DNA from: an uncultured Eubacteriales bacterium
Lineage (GTDB): Bacteria; Bacillota_A; Clostridia; Peptostreptococcales; Anaerovoracaceae
Reading direction: 5' to 3'
Length of the DNA stretch: 5,176 bases
NCBI GenBank assembly: GCA_902790885.1
Contig: CADATR010000127.1
Location: 1 to 5,176, forward strand
Position 1 is the stretch's first letter. Every line of letters starts with the position of its first letter. The notes beneath the pieces were generated by a model, which made no database searches, was not told the DNA's origin, and saw only the letters and a program-made list of their open reading frames with translations. Below are positions 1 through 5,176 of the stretch, piece after piece. The position numbers were made by a program, and so were the translations under genes.

Positions 1-355
1 CCGACATCATATCAATATAAGTGCCGCCGAGGTTTTCTGTGAGCTCTTCATACTCATTTTCGGGGTCAAGTATAAGGAGGGACTTGCCGGCCTCACGCTG
101 ATTGCAAAGCAAAAGCTTCATCAGATACGATTTGCCCTGACCGGAGTTGCCGAGTATAAGGATATTGGAGTTAGTCTTGTCCTCTGTTCGCTTGTCAAAA
201 TCAACAAGGATATTAGTGCCGAACTTATCCCTGCCGATGTAAAAACCCTTTTCGTCTGTCTTGCCGCTATAGTTTAAAGGATAAAGGTTAGCCACCGAGC
301 TTGCCGGAAGAACTCTCTCAAACTGACTGCCAAAGCAGTTGCTGCCCGTCGGCAG
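1..355 (-). CDS. Partial VirB4/TraE-family conjugative transfer ATPase (internal fragment)
   Basis: An open frame of 118 codons with no stop, running from the joint with pheS to the left edge, so both ends of the protein are missing. The fragment starts at LPTGSN, passes through RVLPASSVANLYP and GFYIGRDKFGTNILVDFD, and reaches the Walker A motif GNSGQGKS at fragment residues 69-76. The motif LLILDPENEYEEL follows at residues 93-105; this D-P-E-x-E-Y block is typical of the VirB4/HerA-like ATPases of type IV secretion. The Walker B region lies beyond the window. VirB4 proteins are cytoplasmic, membrane-associated hexameric ATPases that power mating-pore assembly and DNA transfer. The LPASS...YP...GRDKFG pattern resembles, from memory, VirB4 proteins of conjugative elements in gut Clostridia. 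No other transfer gene is visible. My hand count gives about 47% G+C here against about 52% in the adjacent pheS stretch. There is no start codon or RBS, so as it stands the fragment has no visible means of translation. Confidence 0.88.
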   Translation of the reverse strand, partial: MPTGSNCFGSQFERVLPASSVANLYPLNYSGKTDEKGFYIGRDKFGTNILVDFDKRTEDKTNSNILILGNSGQGKSYLMKLLLCNQREAGKSLLILDPENEYEELTENLGGTYIDMMS

Positions 356-1002
356 TACTGAAAGAAAGCCCTCTCGTGTCTGGCGTCAGTAGTCTCGTTT
401 CTGTATACCCTTCCCGGATAAACGAATCTCGCCGGTGCGCCGTGCTCGAGCAGATACCTTACAGAACCGCCTGTAAGGTGCGGGCGCAGGCACAGTCTTT
501 CGCTGCCGCCTTTGTTTTCCGTACCTTCGAGCCAGTAGGTATCCATTGAAGCTCTTGCCGGATGATCGGCAGCAAAATTAAGATTATCAAAGGCGTACTT
601 TTCACTCGAAATATCGTCCTCGCTGTAGATTTCAAAGCCAAGTGATCTGAAGGCGTCATTGAGGTCGTAGCACATCTGTGTTATCGGATGAAGCGCGCCT
701 CCGCTCACTTCGATCCCAGGAAGAGTCAGATCGATATCCCCTTCTACCGCTGACGCTCCCGCGATGAGCTCCTCCTGACGTTTCTGTATTTTTTCTGCAA
801 AGAGGCCCTTTACCTCGTTTGCCTTCATTCCGACTGACCTGCGCATGTCAGGATCAAGTCCGCCCAGACTTTTGAGGACTTCCTGCAGCGAGCTCTTTTT
901 GCCCGTAAGCTCCTTGCGTACAGCCTCAAGCGCTGCCGGATCCGCTGCCTCATCGATGAGCCGGAATCCTTCTTCACGGATCTTCTCCAGCTTTTCCAAC
1001 AT
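274..1002 (-). CDS. pheS: Phenylalanyl-tRNA synthetase alpha subunit, 3'-truncated and joined to foreign sequence
   Basis: PheS with PheT forms the cytoplasmic enzyme that charges tRNA-Phe. Residues 1-85 are a charged helical region matching the N-terminal coiled-coil arm that binds tRNA. The class II catalytic core starts at about residue 104 (HPITQMCYDLNDAFRSLGFE, then FDNLNF, HPARASMDTYWL). Motif 2 is recognisable as PGRVYRNETTDARHERAFFQ (residues 196-215). Family PheS proteins are usually about 340 residues and continue with E-G-L-V-(V/I)-D after this point. Here the homology ends at Tyr216 (nt 355), and the frame runs 26 unrelated codons, out of phase through virB4-like DNA, to a stop at 274. 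Motif 3 and the rest of the Phe pocket are absent, so this copy could not be active as written. The start is supported by AAGGAGG eight bases upstream. It lies 40 bases after the butyrate kinase homologue. The usual partner pheT would be expected downstream but is replaced by the virB4 fragment. Confidence 0.9.
   Translation of the reverse strand: MLEKLEKIREEGFRLIDEAADPAALEAVRKELTGKKSSLQEVLKSLGGLDPDMRRSVGMKANEVKGLFAEKIQKRQEELIAGASAVEGDIDLTLPGIEVSGGALHPITQMCYDLNDAFRSLGFEIYSEDDISSEKYAFDNLNFAADHPARASMDTYWLEGTENKGGSERLCLRPHLTGGSVRYLLEHGAPARFVYPGRVYRNETTDARHERAFFQYCRRAATALAVSLREFFRQARWLTFIL
353..360. other. Chimeric joint between pheS and virB4-like sequence
   Basis: Reading the minus strand, PheS homology holds through the codons for Phe-Phe-Gln-Tyr, ending at 355, and then stops. 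VirB4 homology starts in another frame with the Leu codon at 355-353. The palindrome AGTACT (354-359, a ScaI recognition sequence) sits exactly on the joint. No inverted repeat, duplicated target or integrase gene is visible. The joint lies inside both genes, which does not fit normal boundaries of an integrative element. It could be an assembly or cloning chimera or a real illegitimate recombination; the sequence alone cannot decide. Confidence 0.75.
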
Positions 1003-1010
1003 TTTCTTAC

Positions 1011-1017
1011 CCTCCTT
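1011..1017 (-). promoter_or_regulatory. Ribosome binding site of pheS
   Basis: AAGGAGG on the minus strand, eight bases before the ATG at 1002-1000. It fixes the pheS start. The 40-base gap from the upstream gene is too short for a T-box leader, which is often found before pheST in Firmicutes, so none is present directly here. Confidence 0.8.
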
Positions 1018-1042
1018 AGCTTTGAATCTTAATATGTTCGAA

Positions 1043-2137
1043 TTATTTTATCATATCTTTGCCTGTATACACCCTGGCTTCTTCTTCGCCCCTCAGGACT
1101 CTGAGAGCTCCGGCGCACATGGCTTCCTGTTCAACTTCATTTTCATAGATATATACCGGCGCGATCCAGCCCGTATACTGTCTTATATAATCTATAAGCC
1201 CGCGGAATCGTGTATAGCGGCCCGTTATGAGGATGCCGTCCACTTTTCCCTGCAGTACTACCGCCATGGAGCCTATATATTTGACTATGTTATAGCAGAG
1301 AGCCTCCCATACGAGCTGAGCGTCTTTGTCGCCGTCAAGCACTCTCGCATAGACTTCATCAGCGTCTGATGTTCCGAAGTGCGAAACGAAACCGCCGGTG
1401 CCTGTGCACAGATGCCGCATCTCTTCTATCGTGTGATCTTCGAAGTAGTCAAGAACCTCCATAAGAGGAAGCGAACCCGTACGGGTAGCAGTGAACGGTC
1501 CTTCACCGCCTGCTCCCTGGTTGCAGTCTACCTGTCTGCCGTTTTTCTGTGCGGCTATTGTGATCCCTCCATCGATGTGAGCTACGATGAGATTTGACTT
1601 GCTGTAATCGATCCCGTGGATCTTGCAGTGCTTCATCGCCGTTCCCCTGAGATTGAGAGCATGCGATTCAGCCCGGCGCTCAAGTCCCTTTACTCCCGTC
1701 ACTCTGGCCACATCCGTGTATTCATCCACACAGATAGGATCTACCATGAAGAGTCTTCCGCCATATTTCTGCTGCATCTCGTAAGCCAGCTGAACTCCCA
1801 GAATTGAAGGATGTATCGTATGCCCTACGTTGTTTCTTATATCGCTGAGCAGGAGATCGTTGACTTCGAAGGTGCCGCTTGGCACCGGATAGCAGCCGCC
1901 GCCCCTTCCGACAAAGGCATCGATATTATCAAGCTCGATGTCGTTCTTCTCCACAAAGTTCCTGATCACTTCCATCCTGTAACCAAGCTGATCGTTAGCA
2001 GTCGGAAATGAGTTCAGAACTTCAGCATCATGCGACACCGACGTCTGCAGTATTTTCGTATTGTTCTCAAAAAGAGCGAGCTTTGTCGATGTCGACCCCG
2101 GATTGATCACAAAAATTCTGTACTTGTTGTTTTTCAT
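1043..2137 (-). CDS. Divergent butyrate kinase homologue (acetokinase family)
   Basis: A 364-residue cytoplasmic protein; the family is usually about 355-360. Butyrate kinase interconverts butyryl phosphate plus ADP and butyrate plus ATP. The acetokinase-type ASKHA fold is clear: NPGSTSTKLALFEN (residues 12-25, first phosphate motif), VGRGGG (76-81), SGTFEVND (87-94), VDPICVDEYTDVAR (132-145), EGPFTATRTG (212-221), LQGKVDGILITG (295-306) and GALRVLRGEEEA (343-354). Departures from the family pattern, as I recall it, are marked. HxGGG is HIDGG (187-191), NNxLDGEGPFSPERSG is NQGAGGEGPFTATRTG, and LTGGIAYxE is ITGRYTRFRG (304-313). The presumed catalytic Arg219 is kept. The start chosen is the ATG at 2137, because AAGGA lies five bases upstream and homology begins at once; a longer frame to 2224 would read through a terminator stem. 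The usual partner ptb (phosphotransbutyrylase) is not adjacent. It may be a paralogue with another acyl substrate or a non-catalytic role; a canonical buk may exist elsewhere. Confidence 0.85.
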   Translation of the reverse strand: MKNNKYRIFVINPGSTSTKLALFENNTKILQTSVSHDAEVLNSFPTANDQLGYRMEVIRNFVEKNDIELDNIDAFVGRGGGCYPVPSGTFEVNDLLLSDIRNNVGHTIHPSILGVQLAYEMQQKYGGRLFMVDPICVDEYTDVARVTGVKGLERRAESHALNLRGTAMKHCKIHGIDYSKSNLIVAHIDGGITIAAQKNGRQVDCNQGAGGEGPFTATRTGSLPLMEVLDYFEDHTIEEMRHLCTGTGGFVSHFGTSDADEVYARVLDGDKDAQLVWEALCYNIVKYIGSMAVVLQGKVDGILITGRYTRFRGLIDYIRQYTGWIAPVYIYENEVEQEAMCAGALRVLRGEEEARVYTGKDMIK

Positions 2138-2142
2138 AACTA

Positions 2143-2147
2143 TCCTT
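2143..2147 (-). promoter_or_regulatory. Ribosome binding site that sets the butyrate kinase homologue start
   Basis: AAGGA on the minus strand, five bases before the ATG at 2137-2135. It decides between this start and an in-frame ATG at 2224, whose 29 extra codons would have no family homology and would be read through the hairpin at 2177-2203. Confidence 0.65.
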
Positions 2148-2168
2148 GTCTGATTATATATATTGCTT

Positions 2169-2203
2169 AACAAATATCGGCGGCCTTTATGCAGAGCCGC
2201 CGA
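2169..2203 (-). terminator. Probable intrinsic terminator after the HppA-like gene
   Basis: An 8-bp perfect GC-rich stem (2196-2203 with 2177-2184) closes an 11-base loop. On the minus strand it is followed by ATATTTGTTAA, a weak U-rich tail. It lies 37 bases beyond the HppA-like stop codon and about 40 bases before the butyrate kinase homologue start, so it may separate or attenuate expression between the two genes. Confidence 0.55.
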
Positions 2204-2240
2204 GTGTCTTTGAAAGTCATTCAAGCTCTGCGGTCAGCCA

Positions 2241-4040
2241 CTAAAAGATGCCTCCGAACTCCATAAAGAGCGGAGCAAATACCAGAGCCACTGCAAGCAT
2301 GAATTTTATGATGGTGCCAAGTGTCTCAGTTGCCATTCTATCATAATGTTTACCGGCATTATTGAATGCAAAGATAACACACATACCGGTCACGGCTGCT
2401 GAGCACGAGAAAGCAATAAGTCCGTTTACTCCGCCGCAGAAGCCTGCCACGAGCGAAGATATCAATGCCACTACGATCAGCGGCAGACCGCCTCTGAGAG
2501 AAGTTATGAGCTTTCCTGTGGCATATGACTCACTGAGCCTTGCACCGAGCACCTGACTGGTAAGCCTTATGGATCGTATTATGAGACCGGCACACATGAA
2601 TACCGAAACAGCGCCTATGGTTATACCTGTGAATACAGGTGTGCTCAGAAGGTTTATTGCCGGATTGTTTGCTACTGCTGAAAGAGCCGTATACATTGCT
2701 ACAAGAGTTATGTAAGCAGCAACACCGGAGTACGCCTTGCCTACGGATTCAGAGTTGACCGATGCTGTCAGAAGCATGTCAGCCGGATTCGGGCTTTCGG
2801 CGTCAGGATCGCATACAGAAGCGATCTCTGAAGCGCTGGCGGTATTTATGGAGAATCCGCGCACCGCAAGATTGACTGCCGCCATGGAATTGATGCCTGC
2901 AGCTGCAAGCGCTATCCCGTAGAAGCTGGCAAATTTATAGGATAATATAATTGCAGCGGTCGTCAGGACTGCCGGTATGATTACTGAGATCATTCCTATG
3001 GACAGGCTGTAGACCATGGACTGGCTTATACCCGTCTTCTTTTTGTCAGGAAGGAAGCGTTTGAATATAATGCCGTCGATAGAATATGCTCTGGACGCCT
3101 CTCCGGTAATGAGCGCCGCAACTATTCCCAGCACTACACATATGCCGTAAACATATGACTGAAGAATATCATTACTGAAGTATAAAGAAGCGCCGGAGAC
3201 GATCACAGCAGCCACGATGTTGCCTGCTGTAAGACCCGCATCAGGCCTTTTTACTATGTATCCCCTGTAGATCATGATGCCGATAATCGAAGCGATTATT
3301 CCGCAGGCATAAACGATAAGAGGAAATCTTGCAGCAGATGTTGCTGAGAATGTCGATAACAGACCGGAGGATTCTACAGCTACTTCTGACAGGAGAGCGG
3401 CTGCGCAGGCGGAAAGTATATAGGTCTCTGCATGATCGGCTCCGCTTCCTATGAACATGCCAGTATAATCAGTGAAATCATCACTCTTCACCGTCAGTGA
3501 GTAAGCTCCTGAAAATGTGGTGCCGGACAGTCCCAGAATAAACGAAACGACCGAAGCTCCGAGAGCAAAGCTGGCTACAAGTTCTACAAGCTGATCTCTT
3601 TTAAGCAGAAAGAAAAACAGGCCAAGGCCGATGAGTGCTATCGATGTAATACCAAGTCCCATGACAGCAGCAGATCTGTACGAAGTCTTCAGAGCAGTCC
3701 TGATATCTCCCGAAACAGCTGACGAGGAAGACGCGATGCTTCCCGAAACCACTGTAGCGGCTCCTGCAAAAACGGAAACAAAAGACAGAGCCGCTCCCCC
3801 TACAAAGACAGCGGCATTCAGGTGCCCGACAAATACAAACAGAACCGCGGCAAAAACCGCAATTATGAATACAAGCGGCAAATATTGAATCGACCAGAAT
3901 TCTGAATTTCTGCTTTTGACTTCCGCGTATGATTCGGCAGAAGTCCCGTTTCTGACGATACGGCTCCTGAGCCATGTCTCAAGAGAGACAGCTGCCAGAA
4001 GACCTGTCAGAGCGCAGATCAGTGTTAAAATTTTGAGCAT
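2241..4040 (-). CDS. Membrane pyrophosphatase (HppA) homologue lacking the catalytic motifs
   Basis: A 599-residue, very hydrophobic protein with about 16 probable membrane segments (roughly 2-20, 52-72, 75-97, 123-146, 150-172, 204-220, 239-258, 269-288, 293-312, 343-365, 370-392, 436-456, 464-486, 518-538, 540-561, 575-596). Canonical HppA proteins are about 650-800 residues, have 16 helices, and pump H+ or Na+ using pyrophosphate. Homology is clear in YRSAAVMGLG (121-130), LGASVVSF (160-167), FYGIALAAAGINSMAAVNLA (373-392), FNNAGKHYDRM (559-569) and LGTIIKFMLAVALVFAPLF (574-592). The catalytic blocks are gone. The stretch between LGAS (160) and GADHAETY (200-207) is about 20 residues short and lacks [20 protein letters not shown]. 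The family's LAVDAYGPIADNAGG reads LAVRGFSINTASASE (391-405). DALDAxGNTTAA reads DMLLTASVNSES (421-432). The GDTVGDPFKDTSGP block before the last helix is deleted. GGAG lies eight bases before the ATG. Pyrophosphate hydrolysis is very unlikely; the actual role is unknown. It follows secG by 41 bases. Confidence 0.85.
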   Translation of the reverse strand: MLKILTLICALTGLLAAVSLETWLRSRIVRNGTSAESYAEVKSRNSEFWSIQYLPLVFIIAVFAAVLFVFVGHLNAAVFVGGAALSFVSVFAGAATVVSGSIASSSSAVSGDIRTALKTSYRSAAVMGLGITSIALIGLGLFFFLLKRDQLVELVASFALGASVVSFILGLSGTTFSGAYSLTVKSDDFTDYTGMFIGSGADHAETYILSACAAALLSEVAVESSGLLSTFSATSAARFPLIVYACGIIASIIGIMIYRGYIVKRPDAGLTAGNIVAAVIVSGASLYFSNDILQSYVYGICVVLGIVAALITGEASRAYSIDGIIFKRFLPDKKKTGISQSMVYSLSIGMISVIIPAVLTTAAIILSYKFASFYGIALAAAGINSMAAVNLAVRGFSINTASASEIASVCDPDAESPNPADMLLTASVNSESVGKAYSGVAAYITLVAMYTALSAVANNPAINLLSTPVFTGITIGAVSVFMCAGLIIRSIRLTSQVLGARLSESYATGKLITSLRGGLPLIVVALISSLVAGFCGGVNGLIAFSCSAAVTGMCVIFAFNNAGKHYDRMATETLGTIIKFMLAVALVFAPLFMEFGGIF

Positions 4041-4048
4041 TTAGTGAT

Positions 4049-4052
4049 CTCC
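4049..4052 (-). promoter_or_regulatory. Ribosome binding site of the HppA-like gene
   Basis: GGAG on the minus strand, eight bases before the ATG at 4040-4038. It supports the chosen start and active translation of the HppA-like frame. It sits in the 41-base gap after secG, which suggests co-transcription with secG. Confidence 0.55.
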
Positions 4053-4081
4053 GGCTGCGATATTAACGCAATTTTCGGTAA

Positions 4082-4315
4082 TTAATTAAATATAGCAACG
4101 ATAGCGAGTGATACGATGATATAAATGATCGCGCAGACTGTTGTTATCTTCGCGAGAAGCGCGTCATATCCCCTGCTCTTTTTTTTGCCGAAGAGCTGCT
4201 CCGCTCCGCCTGCGATCGAACCCGAGAGTCCGTCGCTCTTGCTTGTCTGAAGAAGAATGCTCACGATGAGCACAAGGCTTGAGATCAAAAGGATTATCAT
4301 TAAAGCGGTATGCAT
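4082..4315 (-). CDS. secG: Preprotein translocase subunit SecG
   Basis: A 77-residue membrane protein, the normal size for SecG, the small accessory subunit of the SecYEG channel that exports proteins with SecA. Two membrane helices are visible, about residues 3-23 (ALMIILLISSLVLIVSILLQ) and 56-76. Between them is the family loop SKSDGLSGSIAGGAEQLFG (residues 25-43), followed by the basic stretch KKKSR. The start is the ATG at 4315, because GGAGG lies five bases before it. An upstream in-frame TTG at 4327 would put the RBS inside the coding region and adds only four residues. The gene follows tpiA after a hairpin terminator and precedes the HppA-like gene by 41 bases. Proximity of secG to glycolytic genes is common in Firmicutes. 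Confidence 0.96.
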   Translation of the reverse strand: MHTALMIILLISSLVLIVSILLQTSKSDGLSGSIAGGAEQLFGKKKSRGYDALLAKITTVCAIIYIIVSLAIVAIFN

Positions 4316-4320
4316 TTTGT

Positions 4321-4325
4321 CCTCC
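4321..4325 (-). promoter_or_regulatory. Ribosome binding site that sets the secG start
   Basis: GGAGG on the minus strand, five bases before the ATG at 4315-4313. It rules out the TTG at 4327 as the start, since that codon would begin upstream of the site. Confidence 0.8.
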
Positions 4326-4336
4326 AAAACTTAACT

Positions 4337-4372
4337 GAAATATAAGACGCCCGGATGAATATCCGAACGTCT
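4337..4372 (-). terminator. Intrinsic terminator between tpiA and secG
   Basis: A 12-bp stem (4361-4372 with 4345-4356) closes a 4-base loop, followed on the minus strand by TATATTTC. The two middle pairs are G-U wobbles only in the minus-strand RNA; in plus-strand RNA they would be C-A mismatches. The structure therefore serves transcripts coming from tpiA. Only 29 bases separate the stem from the secG start and no good promoter is visible there, so secG is probably reached by partial read-through. Confidence 0.7.
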
Positions 4373-4419
4373 AAAAATAACATAATACTTAACTATATGT
4401 CAAATGAAACAGCTTTCTT

Positions 4420-5176
4420 TTACAGAGAAGCAGCAGCTTCAGCGATGGCAGCGAAATCGTCCACCTTCAGGCTTGCTCCGCCGATGAGTCCGCCGTTGAT
4501 GTCAGGCTTCTCGAGAAGTTCCTTCGCGTTCGAAGGCTTCATGGATCCGCCGTAAAGGATGAGCATGCTGTCGCCTGTAGCGTTGTCATAGATGCCCGAA
4601 ACGACTCCTCTGATGAAAGCACACATTTCCTCTGCCTGATCAGGAGTAGCTGTCTTGCCTGTACCGATAGCCCAGATCGGCTCGTAAGCGATAACGATCT
4701 TTGCAGCGTCAGCAGCAGCGATGTCTGCGAAGTCTGCGATCACCTGCCCGGCAACGAATGTCTGCTCGCCGCCCTGCTCTCTTACTTCGAGAGATTCGCC
4801 TACGCAGAGAATAGGAGTGATTCCTGCCTGAAGAAGAACCTTGAGTTTCTTGTTGACTGTCTCATCTGTCTCGGCAAAGTATTCTCTTCTTTCCGAATGA
4901 CCGATAACGCAGTATCCGATGCCGAGCTCCTGGAGCATGGCTACCGAAATCTCACCTGTGTAAGCGCCGTTAGGCTCAAAGTGAACATTCTGTGCGCCGA
5001 ATCCGATACCGGAGCCTTCAAGGCCCTTGCCGAGCTTCTCAATGGAAGTAAAAGGTGCCAGTACGCATACATCCTTTGCGTTAGGAAGGTTCTTGGCTTT
5101 GAGTTCTTCAGCAAAAGCAGCTGCCTCAGCTGAGGTCTTGTTCATTTTCCAGTTTCCTGCGATCAAAAACTTCTTC
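4420..5176 (-). CDS. tpiA: Triosephosphate isomerase (N-terminal codon or codons beyond the window)
   Basis: Triosephosphate isomerase interconverts dihydroxyacetone phosphate and glyceraldehyde 3-phosphate in glycolysis; it is a cytoplasmic dimeric TIM barrel. The frame is open through the right edge and reads KKFLIAGNWKMNKT, so only the initiator codon and perhaps one or two more are missing. The in-frame TTG at 5166 is a leucine in this conserved segment, not the start. Counting from that Leu as 1: the substrate-binding Lys is at 7 (NWKMN), the catalytic His at 90 (IGHSERRE), and the catalytic Glu at 162 (AYEPIWAIGTGKTATP, which includes the flexible loop 6). The phosphate-binding YGGSMKPSN is at 205-213 and NGGLIGGASL at 224-233. 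All key residues are present and the length is normal (about 250), so the enzyme should be functional. It is the first gene visible of the minus-strand run and is followed by a terminator and secG. Confidence 0.97.
   Translation of the reverse strand, partial: KKFLIAGNWKMNKTSAEAAAFAEELKAKNLPNAKDVCVLAPFTSIEKLGKGLEGSGIGFGAQNVHFEPNGAYTGEISVAMLQELGIGYCVIGHSERREYFAETDETVNKKLKVLLQAGITPILCVGESLEVREQGGEQTFVAGQVIADFADIAAADAAKIVIAYEPIWAIGTGKTATPDQAEEMCAFIRGVVSGIYDNATGDSMLILYGGSMKPSNAKELLEKPDINGGLIGGASLKVDDFAAIAEAAASL

Noticed and set aside
274..354. C-terminal tail of the hybrid PheS frame as a new domain
   Set aside because: It is the out-of-phase reading of virB4-like DNA, whose correct frame shows clear homology through the same bases.
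354..359. AGTACT palindrome as an attachment or recombination site
   Set aside because: Six bases alone are not enough. There is no integrase, no flanking repeat, and the breakpoint lies within a transfer gene rather than at an element end.
845..1369. Long open frames on the plus strand, for example 845-1369, 301-549 and 3631-3888
   Set aside because: They lie antisense to well-supported genes, show no recognisable domains and have no convincing ribosome binding site in front.
2153..2158. Perfect TATAAT -10 element before the butyrate kinase homologue
   Set aside because: No acceptable -35 lies 16-18 bases upstream, and a start site placed from it would fall within the ribosome binding site. 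The run of TA is probably chance.
2138..2224. N-terminal extension of the butyrate kinase homologue starting at the ATG at 2224
   Set aside because: The 29 extra codons have no family homology, pass through a terminator-like stem, and a good RBS precedes the ATG at 2137.
2241..4040. Sequencing frameshifts as the cause of the missing HppA motifs
   Set aside because: Homology resumes in the same frame on both sides of each gap, and some sites are substituted without length change, so in-frame divergence fits better than errors.
4316..4327. TTG start for secG giving four extra residues
   Set aside because: The GGAGG ribosome binding site would lie inside the coding region; the ATG at 4315 has correct spacing from it.
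5164..5166. TTG as the tpiA start
   Set aside because: The frame continues upstream as K-K-F-L into the window edge, matching the usual triosephosphate isomerase N-terminus, so this is an internal Leu.

Overview
The window looks like chromosomal DNA of a fermentative, probably butyrate-forming Clostridia-type bacterium (Bacillota), with an abrupt change of content near its left end. The support is strong AGGAGG-type ribosome binding sites, a butyrate kinase family gene, a SecG of Firmicutes type next to triosephosphate isomerase, and short intergenic gaps with every gene on one strand. A genus cannot be given from this sequence.

All genes are on the minus strand, so transcription runs from the right edge to the left. 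In order of transcription: tpiA (glycolysis, missing only its first codon or codons at the right edge); a strand-specific hairpin terminator; secG (protein export); a 599-residue membrane protein clearly derived from the proton/sodium-pumping pyrophosphatases (HppA) but lacking their catalytic aspartate motifs; a second hairpin terminator; a butyrate kinase homologue with altered nucleotide-binding motifs; and pheS (phenylalanyl-tRNA synthetase alpha), which stops matching its family at residue 216. From that point to the left edge the minus strand encodes, in another frame, the middle of a VirB4/TraE-type conjugation ATPase with an intact Walker A motif.

The most interesting content is the pair of divergent energy-metabolism homologues. 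The HppA-like protein keeps the whole membrane scaffold, but the conserved pyrophosphate/Mg-binding blocks are deleted in frame or replaced. The neighbouring butyrate kinase homologue has lost the usual HxGGG and TGGIA signatures. Both reading frames are long and undamaged, which suggests retained proteins with changed function rather than decaying genes.

The pheS/virB4 joint at about 353-360 falls inside both coding regions, on an AGTACT palindrome. Neither gene continues across it. An assembly or cloning chimera is the simplest explanation; a real deletion or rearrangement involving an integrated conjugative element is possible. There is no gene-free stretch above 300 bases, and I found no RNA genes, CRISPR array or insertion sequence.
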